DNA of 9,723 bases, from assembly GCA_003527885.1 (NCBI GenBank), contig DPWB01000364.1, forward strand, positions 599-10,321, written 5' to 3'. The notes beneath the pieces were generated by a model. That model ran no database searches and was not told the DNA's origin. It saw only the letters and a program-made list of their open reading frames with translations. Positions 1-6,756 of the stretch are shown here, one piece after another (the first letter of the stretch is position 1; each line of letters starts with the position of its first letter). The translations under genes and the position numbers were made by a program. The DNA is from Candidatus Competibacteraceae bacterium. Its GTDB lineage: Bacteria > Pseudomonadota > Gammaproteobacteria > Competibacterales > Competibacteraceae.

Positions 1-226
1 TCCGGCGATGAGCGGCAACTATTTCGGCTACGATGGCCCCTGCCCGCCCTGGAACGACAGCATCGTCCACCATTATGTTTTTACCCTCTACGCGCTCGAC
101 GTGCCGCGCTGTCCTGTGGAGGGGAACTTTACCGGCCCGCAAGTGCTGGACGCCATCAAAGGGCACGTTCTCGATCAAGCCAGCCTCACGTGCACCTACA
201 GCTTGAACCCAACCCCAGCAACCTGA
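1..226 (+). CDS. YbhB/YbcL-family (PEBP, Raf kinase inhibitor-like) protein, 3' end only
   Basis: This is the C-terminal part of a phosphatidylethanolamine-binding-like protein. The frame is open from the window edge (first full codon at base 2) and ends with TGA at 224-226. The visible segment has the family's conserved core: a GYDGPCPPWND stretch, then HHYVFTLYALDV, which corresponds to the bacterial GPCPP.(G/N)D..H.Y.F.LYALD signature lining the small anion/phosphate-binding pocket. The end, with a GHVLDQASLTCTY segment, matches the usual last helix and strand of the YbhB/YbcL group. Methionine at 8 is inside the conserved core and is not the start; the N-terminal half (about 100 residues or a little more, with or without a signal peptide) is outside the window. 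The biochemical role of bacterial members is poorly defined. Family call is firm; function is not. Confidence 0.88.
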   Translation, partial: PAMSGNYFGYDGPCPPWNDSIVHHYVFTLYALDVPRCPVEGNFTGPQVLDAIKGHVLDQASLTCTYSLNPTPAT

Positions 227-357
227 AATCGCTCATTCATGCCCACTCTCACCGATTTTGCCTGGCCAGCACGGATTCCAGCCGCAAACCAAGCATCCCG
301 CGGGCTGGTAGGGCCGGCGGCTCTTCAGCACCTTACATTCTTCGCCAAGAGGTCCCC

Positions 358-717
358 ATGAGTCTTCCCGAACCTTCTGGAACAGAAAAACGCCGACTCA
401 AACGCTGGTACCTCGTGATGTATTTACGGGTCTACGACCGGGACACCAACGAATTGCTGGGCCATATCGTGGATATCAACAAGGAAGGAATGCGTCTGGT
501 CAACGACAAACCCCTGCCGGTCAACCAAATTTACCGGTTGCGGGTGGATGTTCCCAAGGAAGGCGCTCCGCGCCAGCGCATTCATCTGGAAGGTGAGACC
601 GTTTGGACCGGCCGGGACGTCAATCCGGATTTTTACGATACCGGTTTTCGAATGCTGAACATCAGCACTCAAGCGCTATTACAGCTCCAGCTTCTGATCG
701 AGGAATTCAAGTTCTGA
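358..717 (+). CDS. PilZ-domain protein, probable cyclic-di-GMP receptor
   Basis: A 119-residue stand-alone PilZ-type protein. The start is set at 358 because AAGAGG lies 5 bases upstream and the domain begins immediately after; the open frame continues upstream to 190 but that part has low-complexity, non-conserved translation. The two PilZ ligand motifs are visible: RxxxR as R12-R-L-K-R16, and the D/NxSxxG motif as D39-I-N41-K-E-G44, with Asn in the usual Ser position. The rest has the alternating beta-strand pattern of a PilZ barrel (HLEGETVWTGRD; FYDTGFRML) and a C-terminal helix. In the family such proteins bind cyclic-di-GMP and alter motility, polysaccharide synthesis or transcription through protein contacts. 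It lies 270 bases upstream of a binding protein/GGDEF-EAL pair on the same strand, which suggests but does not prove that it reads that enzyme's product. No output domain is present. Confidence 0.85.
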   Translation: MSLPEPSGTEKRRLKRWYLVMYLRVYDRDTNELLGHIVDINKEGMRLVNDKPLPVNQIYRLRVDVPKEGAPRQRIHLEGETVWTGRDVNPDFYDTGFRMLNISTQALLQLQLLIEEFKF

Positions 718-905
718 CACTCCAGCGGCCAGGATGGCTACACCCCCATACCGTTCGGCCTGGCGCATCCAGATCGCCCTCGACCTGGGACCGCGCCATC
801 CGGCTCTTACGCGCGCCCAGCAGATCTGCCGCCAGCGCCGGCCCCGGCCCCCAGGCCCGTCGTTTACTTGGCGCTCACGCTGAGCACGCCAGCGCCGACC
901 CGCAT

Positions 906-923
906 CCGACGATCGCTCGTCGG
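906..923 (+). repeat. Perfect inverted repeat (7-bp stem, 4-base loop)
   Basis: CCGACGA (906-912), loop TCGC, TCGTCGG (917-923) form a perfect stem that can be extended by one T-G wobble. It sits 64 bases upstream of the binding-protein start codon. No T-run follows on either strand, so it is not a classic intrinsic terminator. It could be an operator half-site pair, an mRNA leader structure or a processing signal. What is seen is only the symmetry; the role is open. Confidence 0.4.
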
Positions 924-975
924 GTCTCGGCGCAAGACGCGCGATCATGACTCATGGATTCAGCACGAAGACTAT

Positions 976-985
976 AAGGGGGGAA
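976..985 (+). promoter_or_regulatory. Strong ribosome-binding site that decides the binding-protein start
   Basis: AAGGGGGGAA ends 2 bases before the ATG at 988, with its GGGGGG core 4 bases away. Together with the signal peptide that begins at this ATG, it favours 988 over the upstream in-frame ATG at 868. Confidence 0.7.
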
Positions 986-987
986 TC

Positions 988-2172
988 ATGCTCCGGTTTC
1001 AGGCTTTTCTCCTTGGTGTGGTGCTCTTTTTGCCCACACGGCCGCACGCCGAGGAAAACCCGCCGGTTTATCTGGGGTTTGACGGTGAGTTCGGCGTCGA
1101 ACAGAGCACGTCCGCGCAAGCTATCGAGCGCGGCATTTTGACCGCCATCGACGAAATCAATCGCGCCGGTGGCGTGCTGAAAGGTCGCCCCCTACAACTC
1201 GTTTCCAAGGACAACCGTTCGGTGACGGCCCGCGGCGTGAAAAATTTGCAGGAATTTGCCCGGATGCCCGATATGGTGGCGATGTTCACCGGCCGCTTCA
1301 GTCCGGTCGTCCTCGAATATGTGGAACTCGCGCACGAGATGAAGATGATCGTGCTCGACCCTTGGGCGGCGGCGGACGCCATCGTCCAAAACGGTAAAAC
1401 TCCCAATTATATATTTCGCCTGTCGCTTCGGGACGGGCTGGCGATGCCCGTCATGCTGCAACGCGCGCTCGGCAAGGGAGCGGAGCGGGTCGGCCTGCTG
1501 CTTCCCAACACCACCTGGGGCAAGAGCAATCTGGCCGTTGCCGAGAACTATTTCCGAGAGGCCCCGCTGCCGCGCTCGGTCGGTCTCGAATGGTACCGGT
1601 GGGGCGAGAAAAGCATGGTCGAAAAATACCGGGCGTTACGCGCCGCCGGAGCGCAAGCCATCGTTTTCGTCGCCAACGACAGCGAGGCCGTCATCCTCTG
1701 TCGTGAACTGGCGGCCTTGCCCGCCGAGCAACGCTTGCCGATCATCAGTCATTGGGGGGTAACGGGCGGGAATTTCGTCAAATTGGTCGGGGAGGATTTG
1801 GCTAAAGTGGACTTTTCGGTGGTGCAGACCTTCAGCTTCTATAAAGCCGACCCGGAAATCGTGCAACGGGTGCTGGCGGTCAGCGCACGGTTGTTCGGCC
1901 TGTCACGGATCGAGGACATCGAATCGCCCGTCGGCTTCGGCCAAGCCTACGACCTCACCCATTTGGTGGCGCGCGCCATCGATCTGGCGGGAACCACCGA
2001 TCGCGGCGCGGTGCGCGACGCGCTGGAACGGGTCACTCGCTACCGGGGCTTGGTCAGATTTTTCGAACGGCCGTTCACCGCGGATAACCACGACGCGCTC
2101 GGCGCGGACGATGTTTTCATGGCGGCCTACCGCCCGGACGGCGCCATCATACCGCTGGCGCCGGGTGACTGA
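988..2172 (+). CDS. Periplasmic solute-binding protein, LivK/Peripla_BP_6 type, probable sensor partner of the GGDEF/EAL protein
   Basis: A 394-residue secreted protein of the branched-chain amino acid/amide binding family (type I periplasmic fold). Residues 1-21 form a signal peptide: short positive start (R3), hydrophobic core FLLGVVLFL, and a PHA/EE cleavage site after A21. There is no lipobox cysteine, so it should be soluble in the periplasm. The mature start has the family pattern: AIERGILTAIDEINRAGGVLKGR, here split as AIERGILTAIDEI and NRAGG, then a D-N-R-S segment; TWGKSN and YDLTHLVARAI are typical of the middle and C-terminal lobes. The usual transporter partners (LivH/M/G/F) are not adjacent. 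Instead the stop is followed after 3 bases by the start of a membrane cyclic-di-GMP enzyme, so the two are almost certainly co-expressed. I infer a sensing role; the ligand cannot be read from sequence. Transport with unlinked permeases remains possible. Confidence 0.85.
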   Translation: MLRFQAFLLGVVLFLPTRPHAEENPPVYLGFDGEFGVEQSTSAQAIERGILTAIDEINRAGGVLKGRPLQLVSKDNRSVTARGVKNLQEFARMPDMVAMFTGRFSPVVLEYVELAHEMKMIVLDPWAAADAIVQNGKTPNYIFRLSLRDGLAMPVMLQRALGKGAERVGLLLPNTTWGKSNLAVAENYFREAPLPRSVGLEWYRWGEKSMVEKYRALRAAGAQAIVFVANDSEAVILCRELAALPAEQRLPIISHWGVTGGNFVKLVGEDLAKVDFSVVQTFSFYKADPEIVQRVLAVSARLFGLSRIEDIESPVGFGQAYDLTHLVARAIDLAGTTDRGAVRDALERVTRYRGLVRFFERPFTADNHDALGADDVFMAAYRPDGAIIPLAPGD

Positions 2173-2175
2173 ACG

Positions 2176-5100
2176 ATGACACGCCGTCAAGGGAGCGCGA
2201 CCGGCGCATCGTCGGGCCTAGAACCGCAAGCCGCGGCGAAACTGCCCAGGGCGCGCTTGGCGACCCGGATCGCGCTCGCGGCAACGGTTTTGACCTTCGG
2301 CTTCATGCTGCTGATCGGCGGTTTGTCCTATACCTTTACCCGAAGGCAATTGGTCGATAACGAAGTTGGCGTCCTGAGAGCCCAGGCTTCCCTGTATGCC
2401 CAACAACTGGGCAACACCTTGCGCGCCGTCACGACAACCTTGAGCAAGCTGGCGGAAAATACGCTGATCCTGAATGCGCTGATGGACAGCCTGACCCGTC
2501 AGACCACCCTGATGCCTTTCCTCAAGGATTTTTCCAGCATCAACGATGTGCCCGTGGTGCTGGTGCTGGCGGATTTCGAAGGCCACCCCATCGCCGGAAA
2601 CGGCGAGTTGCCCCGTGAAGCGCACGATTGGCGGCGCCAAGTTCTGGAGGACGGCAAATCCCATGCGGTGCTCGGGACGGACGCCGGCGGCGATTATCTG
2701 CTGGTAGCCGCGCCGATCTTCTATTCCCGCACACTCTCGCCGGAAGGCGCTCTGCTCTGCAAAGTCGCGCTCGCCCGCCTGCACTCCGCGCTTTCGCACC
2801 CCAACAGCCCGCGCATCGCGCTGCGGCTCGTTCGTTACGGACACACCGCGGCCACGCCACCGCCCGACCCTTCAGGCGACCCCGAGCGTTTGACGCATAC
2901 GGAGAGACTACCCGTACCGGCCGTCTTGCAACCGCTGGAGCTCGCCGTCGAAGCGTCGGTGGACCGGGACATTTTGACGGCCTCCTTGAACCGCCTGTTC
3001 TTCGTCTACGCCGCTTTGGGAGTCGGCGTGATGCTGGCGGTCTTCGGCCTTGCCAAGGCGGGCGCCCATTATCTGACCCACCCTCTGCGCGAGCTGGAAT
3101 CCGTCGCTCGACGGGTCATCAAAAGTGGCTCCTTGGACCACCGCTTCGACTCTCACGGCCTTTTCGAAGTCGAGCAGCTCGGGCGAATCTTCAATGAAAT
3201 GTTGGAACAGCTCGGCCATGCCTACCGGCAATTATATGATCGGGCCGGCACCGTAGCCGCCCGCAACCGGGCGCTGGCCGCCGCCAACAGCGCGCTCGAA
3301 CAAGAAATCGGCGAGCGCCAACGGGCCGAGCTCGCGTTACGGGAAAGCGAGGAGCGGCTGCGCTTGGCGCTGGCGGCCACCAATCAGGGCCTTTACGATC
3401 TGAACGTGCAAACCGGCGATGTCGTCGTCAGCCCCGAGTACGCGCGAATGCTCGGTTACGATCCCGCCGAGTTCCGTGAGACCAGCGCGACCTGGATCGC
3501 GCGACTGCATCCGGACGACCACCAGCGAGTCGCTCGCAGCTACCGAGATTACTTGGCGGGAGCGCTGGCGGATTACCGGCTGGAATTCCGCCAGCACACC
3601 AAAGCCGGCGATTGGATCTGGATTCTTTCGCTCGGCAGCATCGTCCGACGGGACGACCAAGGTCGACCGCTGCGCCTGTTGGGAACCCATGCCGACATCA
3701 CCCAACAAAAACTGGCCGAAGCGGAGCTGGCAAGAACCGTCGAGGAGCTACGGGTCGCCGAATTACGGCAACGGGAACTGCTGGCGGTGACCCGACGCGA
3801 ACAGGGCCGGTTGCGCGCGTTATTGGCGGCCATGAGCGTCGGCATCTTGTTCGAGGACAACCGACAATGCGTGGAATACCTCAATCCGGCCTTCCTGCGG
3901 ATGTGGGCCATCGACGATGAAACGCCGGGCTTGGTCGGCCGCCCGACCCGCGACATCCTGGAACATTCCACCCATCGCTTCGCCCGACCGGACCACGCCT
4001 CGCGCTTCGTCTTGCAAGTGCAAGACACTCACGAAATCAGCGAGCGCTGCGAAATCGACCTGTACGACGGCCGCATCCTGACACAAATGTCCTATCCGGT
4101 CATGGACGGCGAGGAACACATCCTGGGCCGTTTGTGGCTGTACGAAGATATCACTCACGAACGCCAGACCGCCCAGCAACTACTGTATCTGGCCGAGCGC
4201 GACCCGTTGACCGGCCTGTCGAACCGGCACAGCTTTCAAAAGAATCTGGAACAGAAAATCGCCGGCTCACTGCGCGATGGCAGTAAGTTCGCGGTGATCT
4301 ATTTCGATCTGGACGAATTCAAAGCGATCAACGACACCTTCGGCCACCGGGCCGGCGACACGGTCCTGGTGCGGACGGCCGGCGAAATCGCCGCCCACGT
4401 ACGGGCGACCGAGATGTTCGCCCGGCTGGGGGGGGACGAATTCGCCATTCTCAGCACGCTCGGAACCGGGTACGAACCCGGCGCGCTCCCCGCCCGCATC
4501 GTGGATACGGTCTCGACAATACCCTTTCGCTTCCAGGGGACAAACCTGCGCCTGACGGCCAGCGTGGGCGTAGCCATTTTTCCCGAGCACGGCAACAGCG
4601 TGGAAGAGTTGGTGGCCCATGCCGACGCCGCGATGTATCAAGCGAAAAATCAGGGCAAGAACACCTGGACCCTTTATGACCCCAGCCGCGATTCGACCGA
4701 AGCGATGGTGCGGCGGTTGAACTGGAACAGCCGGATCGCCCAGGCGCTGGACGGCGAGCTGTTCGACCTGCACTTTCAGGGGGTCTATCACACTCAAGAC
4801 CGAACCCTCAGCCACCTTGAGGTATTGCTGCGGATGCGCAATCCAGACCAACCCAACTATCCGATTTTGCCGGGCCAATTCATCCATCTGGCCGAAAAGA
4901 GCGGCCAAGTGCTCGACATCGACCGCTGGGTGCTAAAACAGAGCATCAACCTGCTGGGCCAACATCCCGACTTGCCGCCGCTGGCGGTCAACCTCTCGGG
5001 CCGCACCTTCGACGATCCGACGCTACCCCAGTTCATCCGGCGGCTGCTGGCGGACTGTGAGGTCGCCCCGCAACGGCTGCTGGTCGAGCTGACCGAGACC

Positions 5101-5463
5101 GCCGCCGTCTCGGACGTACAGGACGCGCAGCGCTTTATCGAAGCCATCCAGCAGGTCGGCTGCGGCGTGTGCCTGGACGACTTCGGCAGCGGTTTCTCCA
5201 CCTTCGCCTACTTGAAGTACCTGAACGTGAAGGTGCTCAAGATCGACGGCCTGTTCATCCGCGATCTACCCAACAACTACGACAACCAAGTGTTCATCCG
5301 GGCCATGGTGGAAGTGGCGCGCGGCCTGCACAAAACCACGGTCGCCGAGTTCGTCGAGGATGCGGCCACGCTCGACATGATCCGCGACCTGGGGGTCGAT
5401 CTGGCCCAAGGCTACCACTTCGACCGGCCCAGCGCCGAACACCCCGCCCTGACCGTCTGCTGA
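2176..5463 (+). CDS. Membrane-anchored HAMP-PAS-PAS-GGDEF-EAL protein (diguanylate cyclase/phosphodiesterase)
   Basis: A 1095-residue enzyme for cyclic-di-GMP turnover at the inner membrane. Order: basic cytoplasmic tail; TM1 about 32-54; periplasmic sensor of about 220 residues; TM2 about 274-294; HAMP about 296-349; coiled coil about 355-395; PAS/PAC about 396-512; helical linker; second PAS about 545-665; GGDEF about 672-835; EAL about 855-1090. The cyclase site is intact (G752-G-D-E-F756). The product-inhibition site, normally RxxD, reads R743-A-T-E746. In the EAL domain the name motif is E882-V-L, but other catalytic positions are present: N939 in NLSG, E971-L-T-E974, D1001-D1002 in DDFGSG, K1022 in LKID, E1058 and E1061 in AEFVE, and QGY at 1078. 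Both activities are therefore possible. The start overlaps no other gene; a weak GGGTGA precedes it and translation is probably coupled to the binding-protein gene 3 bases upstream. The periplasmic sensor was not assigned to a named family. Confidence 0.93.
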   Translation: MTRRQGSATGASSGLEPQAAAKLPRARLATRIALAATVLTFGFMLLIGGLSYTFTRRQLVDNEVGVLRAQASLYAQQLGNTLRAVTTTLSKLAENTLILNALMDSLTRQTTLMPFLKDFSSINDVPVVLVLADFEGHPIAGNGELPREAHDWRRQVLEDGKSHAVLGTDAGGDYLLVAAPIFYSRTLSPEGALLCKVALARLHSALSHPNSPRIALRLVRYGHTAATPPPDPSGDPERLTHTERLPVPAVLQPLELAVEASVDRDILTASLNRLFFVYAALGVGVMLAVFGLAKAGAHYLTHPLRELESVARRVIKSGSLDHRFDSHGLFEVEQLGRIFNEMLEQLGHAYRQLYDRAGTVAARNRALAAANSALEQEIGERQRAELALRESEERLRLALAATNQGLYDLNVQTGDVVVSPEYARMLGYDPAEFRETSATWIARLHPDDHQRVARSYRDYLAGALADYRLEFRQHTKAGDWIWILSLGSIVRRDDQGRPLRLLGTHADITQQKLAEAELARTVEELRVAELRQRELLAVTRREQGRLRALLAAMSVGILFEDNRQCVEYLNPAFLRMWAIDDETPGLVGRPTRDILEHSTHRFARPDHASRFVLQVQDTHEISERCEIDLYDGRILTQMSYPVMDGEEHILGRLWLYEDITHERQTAQQLLYLAERDPLTGLSNRHSFQKNLEQKIAGSLRDGSKFAVIYFDLDEFKAINDTFGHRAGDTVLVRTAGEIAAHVRATEMFARLGGDEFAILSTLGTGYEPGALPARIVDTVSTIPFRFQGTNLRLTASVGVAIFPEHGNSVEELVAHADAAMYQAKNQGKNTWTLYDPSRDSTEAMVRRLNWNSRIAQALDGELFDLHFQGVYHTQDRTLSHLEVLLRMRNPDQPNYPILPGQFIHLAEKSGQVLDIDRWVLKQSINLLGQHPDLPPLAVNLSGRTFDDPTLPQFIRRLLADCEVAPQRLLVELTETAAVSDVQDAQRFIEAIQQVGCGVCLDDFGSGFSTFAYLKYLNVKVLKIDGLFIRDLPNNYDNQVFIRAMVEVARGLHKTTVAEFVEDAATLDMIRDLGVDLAQGYHFDRPSAEHPALTVC

Positions 5464-5598
5464 CCTTCTCCTCGGCGGAAGCAGGCCCCCTCCGATCTTG
5501 GCATCCGATATGCATCTCTCGGACTGACGCCAACGCGTGGATAGGCCCGGACACGCCGTCCGGGCTGGTGATGGGGACCGAACAGTGGGGATGCCGAC
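5464..5598. other. Spacer after the GGDEF/EAL gene, containing one hairpin
   Basis: This is the start of a 507-base stretch between the end of the rightward cyclic-di-GMP genes and the end of the leftward fatty-acid operon. No recognised gene lies in these bases. The only clear structure is the inverted repeat at 5545-5565. Confidence 0.4.
5545..5565 (+). terminator. GC-rich hairpin, possible transcript end of the GGDEF/EAL operon
   Basis: GCCCGGAC (5545-5552), loop ACGCC, GTCCGGGC (5558-5565): a perfect 8-bp stem, extendable by one G-T wobble, 82 bases after the GGDEF/EAL stop codon. Its position and stability fit a terminator or an mRNA 3'-end stabiliser. The bases after it (TGGTGATGGGG) lack a T-run, and none follows on the minus strand either, so the intrinsic terminator call is weak. 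Confidence 0.35.
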
Positions 5599-5817
5599 AT
5601 GTCATTAGCGATCACAGCCGACAAAGCGCTGATATGGGACAGGCTGCGGGCCAAAATGGTGACAAAAGTCCGAGTTACAGTGAGTCTTGTGGGCAATCAG
5701 GGCAGCATCTATCGGGAAACGGGACCGCTATACGCGGAAACGGCGGGAGAGGTTTTCGAAGCCGTGGAGCTGCTGCGGGCACGGTTAATCAAATCGCTGT
5801 TTTCCGGGGTCGATTAG
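5599..5817 (+). CDS. Small hypothetical protein, 72 residues, unrecognised
   Basis: I do not recognise this frame. It runs from ATG at 5599 to TAG at 5815-5817, with a GGGG stretch 9-12 bases upstream as a possible ribosome-binding site; an internal ATG at 5656 would give 53 residues. The translation has a strand-like segment KVRVTVSLVG followed by an amphipathic helix AGEVFEAVELLRARL, with no signal peptide, membrane segment or cysteine. Codon choice includes TTA, ATA and AGG, which are uncommon in the flanking genes, so it may be foreign, decayed or not coding. It sits alone between two convergent operons. The balanced composition and plausible secondary structure are the reasons to keep it; confidence is low. 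Confidence 0.4.
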   Translation: MSLAITADKALIWDRLRAKMVTKVRVTVSLVGNQGSIYRETGPLYAETAGEVFEAVELLRARLIKSLFSGVD

Positions 5818-5838
5818 CCAGGATGCACGACGCGCTAC

Positions 5839-5872
5839 AAAAGGGATTGACGCCCGCTCCTGGTGCAATCCC
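5839..5872 (-). terminator. Probable intrinsic terminator of the leftward beta-oxidation operon
   Basis: Read on the minus strand, GGGATTG (bases 5872-5866), a 16-base loop and CAATCCC (5849-5843) form a perfect 7-bp stem followed directly by TTTT (5842-5839). It lies about 100 bases beyond the stop of the membrane-protein gene. The long loop makes it less stable than a typical terminator. On the plus strand the same stem is followed by CCC and would not be a classic terminator. Confidence 0.42.
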
Positions 5873-5970
5873 CCCTATCCCTGGCGTTACCCCGCCTCGA
5901 AACCCGCCGTCAACCCCAAGGGGTGGCGCGCTTCCGGCCCAGGGTTATCGAGCCTACTAGCCGAGGCGTT

Positions 5971-6726
5971 TTACTTCGCCAAATTGATCGACGGCCGCGC
6001 TTGTCCTTGGAAAACTTCACGGTAACTGGCATAGATCGCGCCGGCCGTCACCGGTCCCAGCACCAGAAAACCCAGCCCGAACGGAATGATCGCCACGATC
6101 CCCAGCACGAAGTAGATCAGCCCGAAGACCAACAACGGCAGGAAATTGATCCAGCACGCGGTAATGCTGTCTTGGATGGCCGGCCAAGCGTACCGCCCGG
6201 CCAACATCACCAGCGGCACCCCGTAGAACAGCGCCATGGCGACCAGGAAACTGATGGCGAGGACGATCAAGAAGGCAATCAGACCGAAGCCGGCGAAAAC
6301 GCCGCCCATGGATTCGGGGGGCACGACCGCACCGGTATAGTCCAGAGCGCCCCCCAGCAACAGCCCCCCGCCCATGAACACGAACATGACCAGAACCATC
6401 AGTGCGCCGGCGGCCAAACTGATCAGGCCGAGCACGACCAAAGGCCCCATCCGGTCCTGATCCTTGAAGCCCTGGAACAAGTGGCCGATCTCCAAGGATT
6501 CGCCCCGGTCCAGCGCCGCCGCGCCGTAGAGCATCCCACCGGCAAGCACGGGCGCCAAGAGCGCATAAGCCAGCGGGCCAAGGAAGGGAATAAACGACAG
6601 CACCATGCTGATTCCCAGGTAGATCAGCATGATGAGCAACCAGATTCCGGGCGCTTTGGCGAACAAGCGCCAACCCTCGACGATCCAGCCCCAGCCGCGA
6701 CCCACCGTCACCCGTATGACATTCAT
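5971..6726 (-). CDS. BPSS1780-family multi-spanning membrane protein
   Basis: A 251-residue inner-membrane protein. The N-terminus (VGRGWGWIVEGWRLFAKAPG) is the amphipathic segment typical of the BPSS1780 family, followed by hydrophobic stretches at about 28-46, 50-70, 95-126, 143-175 and 195-232, rich in Gly and Leu. A conserved-looking cytoplasmic segment between the first membrane block and the second reads ALDRGESLEIGHLFQGF. The start at 6726 is supported by AAAGGAAAG on the minus strand, about 9-11 bases upstream. The gene begins 30 bases after the thiolase stop and on the same strand, so it is likely the last gene of the beta-oxidation operon. No catalytic motif is visible and the family has no established function to my knowledge. 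A link to lipid handling is inference from position only. Confidence 0.82.
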   Translation of the reverse strand: MNVIRVTVGRGWGWIVEGWRLFAKAPGIWLLIMLIYLGISMVLSFIPFLGPLAYALLAPVLAGGMLYGAAALDRGESLEIGHLFQGFKDQDRMGPLVVLGLISLAAGALMVLVMFVFMGGGLLLGGALDYTGAVVPPESMGGVFAGFGLIAFLIVLAISFLVAMALFYGVPLVMLAGRYAWPAIQDSITACWINFLPLLVFGLIYFVLGIVAIIPFGLGFLVLGPVTAGAIYASYREVFQGQARPSINLAK

Positions 6727-6756
6727 GGTGTAGTCTTTCCTTTAAAGCGAATTCAA

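Larger units (their letters stand above)
718..987 (+). other. 270-base spacer before the binding-protein gene
   Basis: No recognised gene lies here. The stretch contains a short frame 734-883 (49 codons, beginning MATPPYRSAW, arginine/proline-rich at its end) preceded by AGG only 1 base before the ATG, so translation is doubtful. It also holds the hairpin at 906-923 and the ribosome-binding site of the next gene. The frame open from 868 into the binding-protein gene has no good ribosome-binding site and would put an arginine-rich leader before the signal peptide, so it is not used as the start. No convincing -35/-10 pair was found by eye. Confidence 0.5.

Noticed and set aside
190..357. Upstream extension of the PilZ gene, overlapping the PEBP gene end
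   Set aside because: The added residues do not look conserved or structured, and the ATG at 358 has AAGAGG 5 bases upstream right before the RxxxR motif.
973..978. TATAAG as a -10 promoter element
   Set aside because: It overlaps the ribosome-binding site 10 bases before the start codon and has no matching -35 sequence at the right distance.
868..987. Upstream extension of the binding-protein gene to the ATG at 868
   Set aside because: It would add 40 arginine-rich residues before a clear signal peptide and has no good ribosome-binding site, while 988 has a strong one.
5818..5863. CCAGGA/TCCTGG inverted repeat with a 34-base loop
   Set aside because: The stem is only 6 bp with a long loop and competes with the better GGGATTG/CAATCCC stem inside the same region.
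5169..5960. Plus-strand frame overlapping the end of the EAL domain
   Set aside because: The first part is a frame-shifted shadow of the EAL domain and the rest shows no family pattern.
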